Assembly (NCBI GenBank): GCA_030847615.1
Contig: JAUMIR010000001.1
Location: 70,445,501 to 70,509,500, forward strand
Source: Gambelia wislizenii
Taxonomy: Eukaryota > Chordata > Lepidosauria > Squamata > Crotaphytidae
Length of the DNA: 64,000 bases
Direction: 5' to 3'
The position numbers and the translations under genes were made by a program. Positions 53,201 to 62,503 of the stretch are shown piece by piece (the first letter of the stretch is position 1; the number at the start of each line of letters is the position of its first letter). The notes under the pieces were generated by a model. It was given only the letters and a program-made list of their open reading frames with translations, searched no databases and was not told the origin of the DNA.

Positions 53201-56200
53201 TAGATGATGGAGTGGAGAGAATCCTTAGGATATTTGCAGAAGATACAAAACTGGGAGGGTAGCTAACACATTGGAAGATAAGAACAGAATTCAGAAGGAA
53301 TCTTCTGGCTCCTCTTCGTCTTGGCTCCTCTTCGTCTTGGAAAGATGTGACCAGTGGGGTGCCACAGGGTTCTGTCCTGGGCCCAGTGCTATTCAACATC
53401 TTTATCAATGACTTGGATGAGGGAATTAGATGACACCAAATTGGGAGGAGTAGCTAATACCCTAGAGGACAGGATCAAAATTCAGAATGACCTGGATAGA
53501 CTGGAGAGCTGGGCCAAAGCTAACAAAATGAAATTCAATACGGAGAAATGTAAAGTACTGCATTTAGGGCGGAAAAATGAAATGCATAAATATAGGATGG
53601 GAGAGACCTGGCTGAATGAGACTACGTGCGAAAGGGATCTAGGAGTCCTAGTAGACCACAAGTTGAACATGAGCCAACAGTGTGATGCGGCAGCTAAAAA
53701 GGCCAATGCAATTTTGGGCTGTATCAATAGAAGTATAGTGTCTAGATCAAGGGAAGTAATAGTGCCACTCTATTCTGCCTTGGTCAGACCTCACTTAGAA
53801 TACTGTGTCCAGTTCTGGGCACCACAATTAAAAAAGGATATTGACAAATTGGAGCGTGTCCAGAGAAGGGCAACTAAAATGGTGAAAGGTCTGGAAACGA
53901 TGCCTTATGAGGAGAGACTTAGGGAGCTGGGTATGTTTAGCCTGGAAAAAAGACGGTTTAGAGGCGATATGATAGCCCTGTTTAAGTATTTGAAGGGATG
54001 TCACGCTGAGGATGGAGCAGGCTTGTTTTCTGCTGCTCCAGAGACTGGAACACGGAGCAATGGGTGCAAGCTCCAGGAACAGAGATTCCACCTCAACATG
54101 AGGAGGAACTTTTTGACAGTAAGAGCTGTTCGGCAGTGGAACACACTCCCTCGGAGCGTGGTGGGGTCTCCTTCCTTGGAGGTCTTTAAACAGAGGCTGG
54201 ATGGCCATCTGTCGGGGATGCTTTGATTGTGATTTCCTGCGTGGCAGGGGGGTTGGACTGGATGGCCCTCGTGGTCTCTTCCAACTCTGCAATTCTATGA
54301 TTCTATGAATCTGATAAACTAGAAAATTAGACAGAAATTAATAAAATGAAATTCAAGAGACAAATGCAAAATTCTACATTTAGGCCACAAAAACAAATGT
54401 ATGGGTATAGGATGGGGGGGGCACATGGTTCAGCAGTACTTCATGGAATAATTGTTGATCATAAATTGAACACGAGCCAGCATTGTGATGCTGCAGCAAT
54501 GAAGGTGAATGCTATTTTAGCCTGCATTAAGAGATGCATAGTTTCCAAGTCAAGGGAAGCAATAGTCCCACTATATTCTGTGCTAGTCAGACCTCATCTG
54601 TAGTCTTGCATTCAGTTCTGGGTGCCTCATTTTAAGAAGAATACAGGCAAGCTGGAGTGAATTCAGAGAAGTGCAACAAAGATGATAGGAGGTACGGAGC
54701 ACAAAACATGAGGGGAAGTTGGGGGAGCTGGGCATGTTCAGCTTGGGGAAGAGAAGACTGAGGGGTGATATGATCACACTCTTTTAATACCTCAAGGGCT
54801 GTCACTAAGAGGGTCCAGACTTGTTCTCTGCCTCAGAAGTAGAACTATGTCTAATGGTTTTAAGTTAGAGGAGGATAAATTTCAATTTAATATTAGAAGG
54901 AACTTATTGACAGTAAGAGCAGTTTGGAAATGGAACCAGTTGCCTAAAGAGATGTTGCGGACTCCTTCTCTGGGAGTCTTCAAAAAAGACTGGACAGCTA
55001 CCTGCTGGGGTTGCTTTAGCTGGAGATCCAGCACTGAGCATGGATTTGGATCAGATGGTCTATAGGACCCCTGACAATTCTATGATTCTACTTCCACAGA
55101 ATACCACTAAAGAAAAGATAAAGTTCTGGGCTTTCCATAATGCCGGTACAGGGACTGCAGGCTGTAGTGTAATGGGACTCTGTCTCATTATTGCAGGTGT
55201 CTGTGCCTGGATATAATATTTTTCTGATACAGTGCCATCTGGTACATGAAAACAAACTCAGCTAAAGTTATTTCTTCCGTTTTTCTTGACAAGTGTAAAT
55301 CCCTATGGAGATGCAAGCCACTGCCAGAACAACAGTAGAGAATGAGTGCAAATGTAACAACCTGAAAAACAGAAGGTCTGCAAAACAAAACAAGCTCAAA
55401 GAGACTTAAGATACTTACTTCATCCTTTCTGCATCTGTCAAGGGCTCCTATACAAAAAAGAAGCAGAAGAAAAAACCTTTTTACAAAAATGGGACAATTT
55501 CCAGAGCAGTAAAGTTAAACATTTAAGTACCAGAGGGAAATAACCACATATCCAACTTTAGAGAGCAACCTACAGCTCCCCATTCCTTCTAATGTCTACT
55601 ACAAATAAAAATGCTGGACAAAGAAATGACATCGTTCTTTTAGAGTGCCCTTGACTTCTGAATCCCTTTCCTTAATGAGTGAAGGAAAGTAATTCCTAGC
55701 TTTTCTTAATTACAGTTCAGCAAAGAGTGCCTATCGTATTTACCAGTCTGTCTACCCAAATGGGTAAGCCTCAGTAGATATGTAAGACTGTACCCTTCAG
55801 TCCAGCATACTAGCACTCTAGTCTTGTACACAGATAGGAAGCAGCAAAGGCAAGTCTCATAATGAACAAAGGCTGTCATTATAGAGACTAGTGTAAGAGA
55901 AAGAAAGAGAGTGCTTACTGTCCTGTTCTCCCCTCTTAATAGAGCATTTCCAATTGGACCACAGTGGTAAGAGTGTCTAGGGGGATAGGGGGTGAACATC
56001 TTGAAACAAACAGCCTAGATGCTAAAGGAAGCAACACAAACTAATAGACTCCTTAAAAGGTGTGAAGCATGTAAAATTGAATGAATCATCTCTTTATACA
56101 AACAACATGTGGGATTAGTCTAAAAAACTAGATCAATCCCTCTGAGAGATGGCTAAAATAGGGAAGTAAAATCCCTTCAGCAGTTTACTCCTGAATGTTT

Positions 56201-57754
56201 AGGGAATCTGCCACCCCACTGCTCACAGCTACAATATATACAATAGGAGTTTAACTACAAATATTTTTCCTCATCCCTTCCTCACTAAACACCTACCTTG
56301 TTTAGTGCTAAGCTGAAGGAAGGGGACGTTCCAGGTGAGCCACTGCTCTCCTCCTGGTTCCAGTGAGAGCTAGGGGAGAAGGACCCTTTCTCCAAGCAGC
56401 TTGACTCCAGAATTGGCTTCTGGGTGGGTTTGAAACCCAGGGGTGGCACCCGCATATGATGCAACAGGTGCTCACTCTGGCCTCGCCCTTTGCCCCTCCC
56501 TCCCTCCTGACCAGGGGTCTTCCATGAAGGCAGATGCTGCTGTTCAGAAGCCACCCTTGTCAAGCCCAGCTCTGCCAGGTGCTGCAGCTGATACTGACAC
56601 AAATCCACCACCCGCTTCTCCATGGAGAGGAATTTCTCCTTGCTGTCCTTCCTCACCAGGATAGGCTTCCTCCTTAGTCTTGTAGCCCTTTCCATCTCCT
56701 CTGGCAGTTTCCTACGGCAGGACACCATTTCAAGACCCTCACGCTTCCGTTCTGATTTTCTTCTAGTTAGGCGAGGGCTCTTTTCAGCTGCCCACTTAAT
56801 AACTCCAAGCTGGCTTTCCTTCTGGCCTTCTGGTGTGGAACATCTGGGAGATGTGGGGGAGTCCTGACTCCCTTCTCCATTTCTGCTCTCACCCAAGGAA
56901 TGCAAATGTACAGGACTCAGCACCCTGTGAGTGATCTCATCCAGGAATTTGGAGAACTGGAGTTTCTCCTCTGTGATCTTCTCTTTTCGTCTGAGGGATT
57001 CAGAAGAGCTCATGCTACTGTGTTCTGATGCATGCTTGTCATGTCTGTTGAGGCACAGCTGAGGGTCACTATACTTGCGAGAGCGGCAGCCACGAGCTAG
57101 GGTCTCCACTGAATGGGATTTGCGCAGGCTTTCCGGCTGCACTGCCAGCATCTCTGTCTGCTTCAAGATGCCTTTGAGAGGCAGGTGGGTAGATGGGACA
57201 CGGTACTTCCTAGGCGCTAAGACTTCAGCAGGTTCTTTGAACATAAGCGACCGTTCCAGGCTCCTGCTTTTGAAGGCACAGGTTGGCCGCCGGCCTTCAT
57301 CTCCAGAAACCACTACTGTCTCTACACTCCGGCTCATGAATTTACTGAGCCGGCCACGGCTAGGATGTCGATAGTGTTTCACACTCCGCCTCCCCATTTT
57401 CCCGCCGTGTAATAATACAGGTGATAGAGTCCGGCTCTTCAGGTTCAGTTCTGTTCGGCACCCTGCTACCTCCTTGTCACTGCTGGACTCCAGAGACCAG
57501 GAAGAAAAATTTACGTTGCAAACCTCATACCCATCCACCTGCTGTTTGAGTTGGCCTCCCTTGGTGTAACTAAACCCTTTCCGCTGACGTAGTGGGACCA
57601 GGCCCTTAGCTGCCCTGGTTTCAGTTACCTGACTCTGCTCCGCCAAAATCACACCATCTTGGTCATCACGCAGAATGGGCAACTCATGGTGAATCTCACG
57701 GTGTTGTGGAGGAGCCTTGCGGTAGGGTTTCTTGGAAGGAACTGCACTCGTCAT
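37613..57754 (-). CDS. TJAP1: TJAP1, tight junction associated protein 1 (seven coding exons, long form)
   Basis: Minus-strand exons are 57754-56297, 55447-55419, 48307-48146, 46781-46715, 44121-44014, 42775-42692 and 38923-37613, all GT-AG and in phase, giving 1072 codons. The start [20 protein letters not shown] matches the human N-terminus. Residues 487-620 form the coiled coil ([66 protein letters not shown]). The last exon has [48 protein letters not shown] and ends [24 protein letters not shown]1 (PILT) binds DLG1 and sits at junctions and the trans-Golgi; BEGAIN is its paralogue. Human has 557 aa; the excess is codons 43-486 of the first coding exon, removable by an internal donor at 57629 to give about 628 aa. 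Confidence 0.95.
39618..39825 (-). mobile_element. tRNA-headed SINE, reverse orientation
   Basis: TTCTGTTGTTGTTGTGTACA (reversed tail), CTGACTTATGGTGACCTATG, AAGTCACTCAGTGGGTTTCC. Same family as 13800-14028. Confidence 0.85.
41310..41356 (+). repeat. (ATT)n tail of a retroposon remnant
   Basis: GGGGTATAAATAAATTTTAT followed by about nine ATT units, as at the 3' ends of the local SINEs. Confidence 0.75.
41819..41842. repeat. Poly-T/poly-A junction
   Basis: A run of about 13 T is immediately followed by about 11 A, a self-complementary homopolymer junction. Confidence 0.85.
42692..42775 (-). CDS. TJAP1: TJAP1 exon ([19 protein letters not shown])
   Basis: Acceptor ttgacag|GAG, donor TGAT|gtgagt, 84 nt. 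Encodes [20 protein letters not shown] and FRNHKFAD, a block shared in part with BEGAIN. Confidence 0.95.
42776..44013 (-). other. TJAP1 intron
   Basis: Includes an 18-bp tandem duplication (AGTTCAGACTTAGGCTGA) near 43783-43818. Otherwise nothing recognised. Confidence 0.5.
44014..44121 (-). CDS. TJAP1: TJAP1 coiled-coil exon 3
   Basis: Acceptor tactccag|ATT, donor TTAAT|gtaagt, 108 nt, 36 codons. Encodes [20 protein letters not shown] and [16 protein letters not shown]. Confidence 0.95.
44122..46714 (-). other. TJAP1 intron with (GA)n tract
   Basis: Only low-complexity GA-rich sequence at about 46297-46325 stands out. The overlapping open frames at 46067-46626 encode nothing recognisable. 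Confidence 0.5.
46715..46781 (-). CDS. TJAP1: TJAP1 coiled-coil exon 2
   Basis: Acceptor gtctctag|GTT, donor CCCTG|gtaact, 67 nt. Encodes [20 protein letters not shown] then AL. Confidence 0.95.
46782..48145 (-). other. TJAP1 intron with a CR1 fragment
   Basis: Contains the CR1 fragment at 47445-47670. No other gene or RNA seen. Confidence 0.55.
47445..47670 (+). mobile_element. CR1 LINE 3'-end fragment
   Basis: GAGATTCCACCTAAACATTA, GGAGTCTCCTTCTTTGGAGG, TGGCAGGGGGTTGGACTGGA and terminal ACAATTCTATGATT. Antisense to TJAP1. Confidence 0.9.
48146..48307 (-). CDS. TJAP1: TJAP1 coiled-coil exon 1
   Basis: Acceptor taccttag|GTT, donor CGTAG|gtgtgt, 162 nt. Encodes [19 protein letters not shown] through [12 protein letters not shown] with heptad-like spacing. 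Confidence 0.95.
48308..49235 (-). other. TJAP1 large intron, 3' part
   Basis: A MITE-like fragment near 48800-48865 (GGTCTACAATTCCTTGAATC). No other feature supported. Confidence 0.5.
49238..50165. mobile_element. DNA transposon carrying a tandem hairpin minisatellite
   Basis: Left terminus CCGTATTGTCCGGGGGTATA AGACAACT-like and right terminus (reversed) CCGTATTTTCCGGCGTATAT form inverted repeats. TA dinucleotides flank both ends (49236-49237 and 50166-50167). Subterminal GTATAAGACGACCCC words recur on both sides. The interior (49400-50050) is a GC-rich minisatellite of five hairpin units. Superfamily is uncertain; TA target suggests Tc1/mariner-like. Confidence 0.75.
49509..49973. repeat. 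Five tandem 50-bp hairpins
   Basis: Hairpins at 49509-49558, 49615-49664, 49721-49770, 49835-49884 and 49924-49973, each exactly 50 bp, of the form CTTCCCCAACCCGTGATGGG ... CATCGTGGGCTGGGGAAG. Spacers are (CCAG)n-rich (GCCAGCCAGCCAG). Start-to-start distances are 106, 106, 114 and 89 bp. Confidence 0.93.
50205..50250 (+). repeat. (TA)n(GA)n compound microsatellite
   Basis: TATATATATATA directly followed by AGAGAGAGAGAGAGAGAG. Confidence 0.9.
50755..50830 (-). mobile_element. CR1 LINE terminal fragment
   Basis: AGAATCATAAAATCATAGAG, GAAGAGACCATGAGGGCCAT and CCAGTCTAACCCTCTGCCAC, a reverse-oriented CR1 end. Confidence 0.8.
50831..52279 (-). other. TJAP1 large intron, middle part
   Basis: AT-rich sequence with no recognisable coding or mobile element content until the old CR1 begins near 52280. 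Confidence 0.45.
52280..55090 (+). mobile_element. Older CR1 LINE, split by a nested CR1
   Basis: Left part (52280-53303) encodes [47 protein letters not shown] and [20 protein letters not shown] of a CR1 reverse transcriptase. Its catalytic box reads FAED instead of FADD and stops interrupt the frame. The element resumes after the insertion at 54313 and ends near 55090 with TTGACAGTAAGAGCAGTTTG and GACAATTCTATGATTCTA. Antisense within a TJAP1 intron. Confidence 0.9.
53304..54308 (+). mobile_element. Younger CR1 LINE nested in an older CR1
   Basis: 5'-truncated copy starting TCTGGCTCCTCTTCGTCTTG, with a 17-bp local tandem duplication at its start. A 290-codon frame (53354-54226) encodes the CR1 reverse transcriptase C-terminus ([38 protein letters not shown]). 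The FADD box is lost to a small deletion near 53428. It ends TTCTATGATTCTATG and is flanked by GAATCT on both sides (53298-53303 and 54307-54312). Confidence 0.9.
55419..55447 (-). CDS. TJAP1: TJAP1 29-nt microexon (EPLTDAERM)
   Basis: Acceptor ttgtatag|GAG, donor ATGAA|gtaagt. Encodes EPLTDAERM and two bases of Lys; identical to the human [10 protein letters not shown] stretch that leads into the coiled coil. Confidence 0.95.
55448..56296 (-). other. TJAP1 intron between giant exon and microexon
   Basis: About 850 bp with no recognisable repeat. Intronic if the distal donor is used; with the proximal donor at 57629 the intron extends to 57628. Confidence 0.6.
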
Positions 57755-57787
57755 CGTCTCTCTCACTTTACTTTCACAACAGGTTAC
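56297..57787 (-). CDS. TJAP1: TJAP1 first coding exon, giant form (486 codons)
   Basis: Acceptor ccattgcag|GTAACC at 57788/57787, 33 nt of leader, ATG at 57754-57752, then 486 codons without a stop to donor CAAG|gtaggt (exon end 56297). Codons 1-42 resemble human TJAP1. Codons 43-486 are basic and Ser-rich: SRSVET (141-146), [17 protein letters not shown] (212-218), a helical-looking segment [18 protein letters not shown] (264-281), RRKSERKRE (331-339) and a second helical segment [20 protein letters not shown] (379-398). The frame matches the next exon in phase 0. An internal donor CAG|gtaact (exon end 57629) gives the short form. I recognise no named domain in the insert. Confidence 0.85.
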
Positions 57788-60700
57788 CTGCAATGGCACA
57801 AATTGCAGAGAACAGAGAGTCACAGATGCCCCATTAAGCCCCAAGATGTTCCCACAAGGTTATCAGGTACCCTGTGTCCTAGAGCGTCATCCATCCAGAG
57901 AGCAGAGGCAGGAGACAGGCCTGAGCTTTGGAATAACAGCTGCAGGAAAAAGGAGGAGCAGAAGAAAAAGCTCCCAGCCAGCAAGAGCAGAGAACTGGCT
58001 CATCCTCTTTTTCCCTGTTGAGTGCACATTTGCGCGCACACACACTGACATACAGCATGTGTCCAGATTATATATAGCAAATGAGAACAGGCCTCAGAGC
58101 AGCATATTGATTAGGCTCTTTAGGAAAGGCTGTTTCCGATATGGAAACTGAAAACCTTACAGGCAGTAGTGACAGGACAGGCAGGAGCTATTGATCTCAT
58201 GCTGTCACTGCCAGGAGGGACTACATGGGAGGGAGCTGCAGACATTAAGCACACAGGAGGAGTTATGCACTTGTACTAGGTAAAGCCAAATTACTCCAAA
58301 GTGTGACAGAAACAAAAACAGCAGAGGGAGGCACTTTTACTGTCATTCTTTTTCTCAACAAACCAAGGACAAAGCTGGAGACACTCCTAGAACTGAAGGC
58401 ACTGCTAAAAGCTGCTGAGGTATGTTGCTGCATCAAGTTTATTTATAATATTTAAACTTGTAGAAAGCCCTCATCTTCCAATAGCTACCAAGGCAGTAAA
58501 AATATGACAGACTTTAGCAACTGAAGTCTGCATTCCATTTTTTAAAAAAGCTATCAGCCAGAACTTCACCTACCTGCATCTATTTCCAGGACTACATATG
58601 CCAGAAGTAGCATGTAGTTTATACTAAGTATAGGAAAGCAAGCTGGCCAGGACTGATGTGATGTGCATGAAGGCACAAGCAGGCTTCCACCTTCTGCTTT
58701 GTAGGCAGAATAGCAAGAAAGGATAGTGCTCATGCTACTGCCAGCTAGGATTACAAACTTGTCAGTAATCATAAGATAAGGAATTTATTTATTTATTTAA
58801 TTTATATGCCACCTTTCTCCCAGAAGGGACCCACCCCTCCAGAAATGCAAATTTAGCCATGAAAGCCTCCCTTGTACAGTATACAGGGCAGTAGAAATCA
58901 AGCTCACCATCAGTCCTTTAAGTTATGGGTGGGGAAAGTGCAGCCCATGAGCCACATGTGCCCCCCAAAGCCCCTTGCCCCCCACCTTTTCCTCAAAATT
59001 TTTTTTAAAAAAAATTTAAAGTAGGGGTGGAGGGCAATTTTACCATTCTTTGGATCCTCTCAGGCTGTTAAACACAGGCTTCTCTGGGCCTTGAACAAGT
59101 AAATAAATTGGAAGGTGAGTTCTTGTTAACTCTCTCATTTTAGAAAAAAAGGTGTCTCCTGCACCTAAAACAGCCCACGAAAATATAGCCAAGTTTCCTC
59201 CCACACCACCTAGTGGATTTTGAATCTCATTTAAAAAACAATACATGATGGGAGTGTAGCAGGGAGTGAGGTTGCAATAAAGGGTTGGGGTGGCTGCGGT
59301 GGAGTGCAGAGCCCTCTAGAGGGAGACAATGGGGCTCTACTTTGGCTTTAGGTCCTAACAGCCCCTGAAAAGTTCACAAGCTAAGTTACCTACAAGCAGC
59401 ACTTCTTGCAGTGGCTGTAAGAATAGAGGGGATGCTATTTTGTGCAATCTCACATCAAGCAGACAGCACTTGTAATCCCTGCCAGTCTCCTCTACAGAAT
59501 GCAACCTACCTTCTATTAGACCTTGCACTTTCTGTTAGACTTCCATTCCTAAGCATTACAGTAGAATTAATGTTGATCCCACTTAATAACACCAGGTGTT
59601 AACACACATATCTAATGAAAATCGCACAATAAGTGCTGATAAGAAGTGACTAAGAGTGTTCATAATGTAAGTCAGCCAGGACTGAATAGACTGAAAAGGA
59701 GAGGTTATTCTAAAGGAGTAGTAAAAAACAGCAGAAGGTACAGATAGGGCCAGAACATGATAATCCAGAAAACACTTTGCTGAATGGATCTGTACCATCA
59801 TTTTAAGCAAGCAGTTTCTTGTCTCCTTCATCCTATATAAGAAATGCATATTCTTGAGTCAACAAACAGTAAAAACCACTACTATTCATGATGGCCTCCA
59901 AGATTCAGTCTTTGCAATAATTATAGCTGACCATGAGGTAAATGAGTTACTGTATTCTGATTCTCTGAAATATTTCACATTGTGAAACACTTGGACTCTC
60001 TTGAAATAGATAGCACTTAGTTCCTCTGTACTCACACTCTCTGGTACTATGCATTGCTATAACTGTTCCCTACAGTATCCCAATGCACAAATCAAGACAC
60101 ATCTAATGTACTCAAAAGCAGGCATTTACACCAAACATTTTGCTGCCACAGTATCGTCCAGGAACAACAACCGAAATTGAGGTCATCAACAGTTTCTGTG
60201 AGACATCTAGTACCTGATGATTCATAAGAGTTCTAGAAGAATCTATGTGGTTTTTTGCTACCTGCTACCCAGAAGAACCCTTCTTTATTCAAGGAAGGAA
60301 ACAAAAATTAAGAAATTAAATTGTAAAAAAAATGAAAATAAAAATACATACCAGCAAGTATGGGGGAAATAACAAATAAAAAATGGCTACAAAATTAACA
60401 TTTGAAATGTATCTTAGGAAACTTTTTTAAAAAGAAACAAGTTTGCATGTTTTTCTGTAAGTCAGCAAGGACAGCTATTCAGAGATCACACTAAAGTATG
60501 GACCTAATTTTAAGAAAATCTTGCTCCACAACAAACACTTCCAACTAAGGGAGGGACAAAGTTTAGTCTCAACTGCAAAAGATCAGATAACAGGTGTAGC
60601 AAAAAAGCCTATGACTAACAGCCTCTATCAGTCAGAGGAGATAATACAGAATAAGACAGACAGCCTGACAGTATAAGGCAGCTTCATCAGTTGTTTCCTT

Positions 60701-60815
60701 TGTAGAGAAGACTGGGTAGGGTCGCTTTATCTGATCTCATTGCAGGGTCAAGGTGCAGTACTTGTTCTCTACTGGACTTTCAGGGAATCTATAAAAGAGG
60801 TACTAAGGTACTTAC
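57788..60815 (-). other. TJAP1 5' intron
   Basis: Contains an LINE-like tail near 58779-58860 (TTTATATGCCACCTTTCTCC). No other element recognised. Confidence 0.45.
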
Positions 60816-60867
60816 CAGCCTGGGTTGCAATGTGAAACCTCATGAAGGCAGTATTCAGTCCAATGAT
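60816..60867 (-). other. TJAP1: Candidate TJAP1 5' UTR exon
   Basis: On the minus strand, a strong polypyrimidine tract and acceptor (CTTCGCTTTTTTAG) precede 52 nt that end in the consensus donor CAGGCTG|gtaagtacc. Splicing to the 57787 exon would create a 13-codon upstream ORF. Sequence-only prediction. Confidence 0.5.
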
Positions 60868-60914
60868 CTAAAAAAGCGAAGAAAACATAAGACAACTTAG
60901 CATAGAGGCCATTG

Positions 60915-61355
60915 CTATCCCTTCTTTTCCAGCTGAAAGAACTATGTACAGAAGTGAGAGCTGGCCAGTGAAGAAAGCTGATAGAAAGAAAATCAACTCA
61001 TTTGAGATGTGGTGCTGGAGGAGAGTGATATGGATACCATGGACTGCCAAAAAGACCAATAAATGGGTCCTAGAAAAAAACCAAGCCTGAGATCTCCTTG
61101 GAAGCCAAGATAACTAAACTGAGACTGTCATACTTCAGCCGTATCATGAAAAGGCATGACTCACTAGAAAAGACAATAGTGGAGGGTAGTAGAAAGAGAG
61201 GAAGGCTGCAGACTAGATGGATAGACTCAATCAAGGGTGCCACAACCCTGAGCATGCAGGACCAGTTGAGGACAGAGGGTCTTGGAGGTGTCTCATTCAA
61301 GGGGGCACCATGAGTTGAAGTCGACTCAAGGGCAGTTAACAACAACAAAACAGTA
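60915..61355 (+). mobile_element. RTE/BovB-like LINE 3' end
   Basis: Translated pieces SESWPVKKADRKKINSFEMW, CWRRVIWIPWTAKKTNKWV and (61098-61313) RLSYFSRIMKRHDSLEKTIV match the C-terminal region of BovB-type RTE reverse transcriptases. An in-frame stop and frame shift break it. The 3' end reads ACCATGAGTTGAAGTCGACT then CAAGGGCAGTTAACAACAAC. Confidence 0.8.
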
Positions 61356-61637
61356 ATATTTTGTGTACCAAATGGGGTTCTTCAATTTTCAAACTTTTAT
61401 CACAATACAAAGCTCCAATTAGAACCTGGAAGGACAGGAAATTTGCTTTGTTTTCGAAATAATAGCATCAAATAGAAAATGATCCTAAACGAAAGTTCAG
61501 ATTGGTTAGACTACGGTATTTTTGTGATGCTCTGAATGTTATAGGACCAGAAAATGAAGTTTCAAGGGCTCGCATATTGCAGCAATAGCAAAATAAAAAC
61601 TTCTAGCATTTTGAGAGGCCTACCATAATAACTAAGC

Positions 61638-62495
61638 CAGTGCTGGGCAACCTTTTGAACTTGGTGTGTCAAACTTCACCAAAAAACTGAGCATAACTCA
61701 GGTAGTGTGTCACTCTGAGGAAAAAAACATTTTGTGATATTTATAGTTTAAATAACATAAATGTATAATTGTTATATATAATTGTATTTAATAAACCAAA
61801 AACTAATTATTTAACTTACCAGCTTAGTGACTTCTTTGTTCCCGGTTTCCCAGCTTAACCGGAAGTCCCAGAACTAGACGCTCTGTGCCGGACTTCTGTT
61901 GTTTTGGCCTACAGACTTCCGGCACAGAGTGTCTTAATAGGGAAGGATGAAACATTTGCGACTAGAGTCTTAGGACATTTTCAGACACAAAAAAAGTCGT
62001 CCTGAGGGCTCAGGAGAGGTACGCGCCTGTTTCACAGCAGGGAGCCAGTTTCTGACAACGCCGTTCCTCTTGCGTTACCCTCCGTGTTCCTTCTGTGTCA
62101 CATGGAAGGAAAAGGCGCCACTTTTTACTCACAGAAGTTCTTCATGAATAAAATGCGGCACCTTTTCCTTCCATGCAACACGGAAGGAACGGAGGGTAAT
62201 GCGAGAGGGACGGCATCATCAGAAACTGGCCTCCTGCTGCGGAACAGCCGCGTACCTCTCCTGATCCCTCAGGACAACTTTTTTGTGTCTGAAAATGTCT
62301 TTAGAGTTAGACTCTAACTCCAAGACTCTAGTTGCAAATGTTTCATCCTCAGGAGCAGCAAATGTTTCACTTGGCTGTGCAGGAGCTAAGGATGAAACAT
62401 CCTTCTCGGCATGCGGCTGCCTCAGCAGCCGCGTGTCATCAGAAATGGCTACGCATGTCAGTGCTGACACGCATGTCATAGGTTCGCCATCACTG
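61638..62495. mobile_element. Non-autonomous hAT element with large foldback core
   Basis: The 858-bp element starts CAGTGCTGGGCAACCTTTTG and ends, reversed, CAGTGATGGCGAACCTATGA. A perfect 8-bp target duplication AACTAAGC flanks it (61630-61637 and 62496-62503). Inside are a 24-bp-arm hairpin (61876-61934) and a roughly 404-bp inverted repeat (61945-62348). No transposase coding seen. Confidence 0.92.
61945..62348. repeat. 404-bp inverted repeat inside the hAT element
   Basis: Left arm begins GGATGAAACATTTGCGACTA; right arm ends TAGTTGCAAATGTTTCATCC. Long matching words include CATTTTCAGACACAAAAAA, CAGGAGAGGTACGCG and CATGGAAGGAAAAGG. The loop is near 62120-62155; arms differ by scattered substitutions and short indels. 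Confidence 0.9.
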
Positions 62496-62503
62496 AACTA
62501 AGC

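Noticed and set aside
57755..57844. 30-residue N-terminal extension of the giant TJAP1 frame
   Set aside because: It crosses the splice acceptor at 57788/57787 and precedes the conserved MTSA start at 57754.
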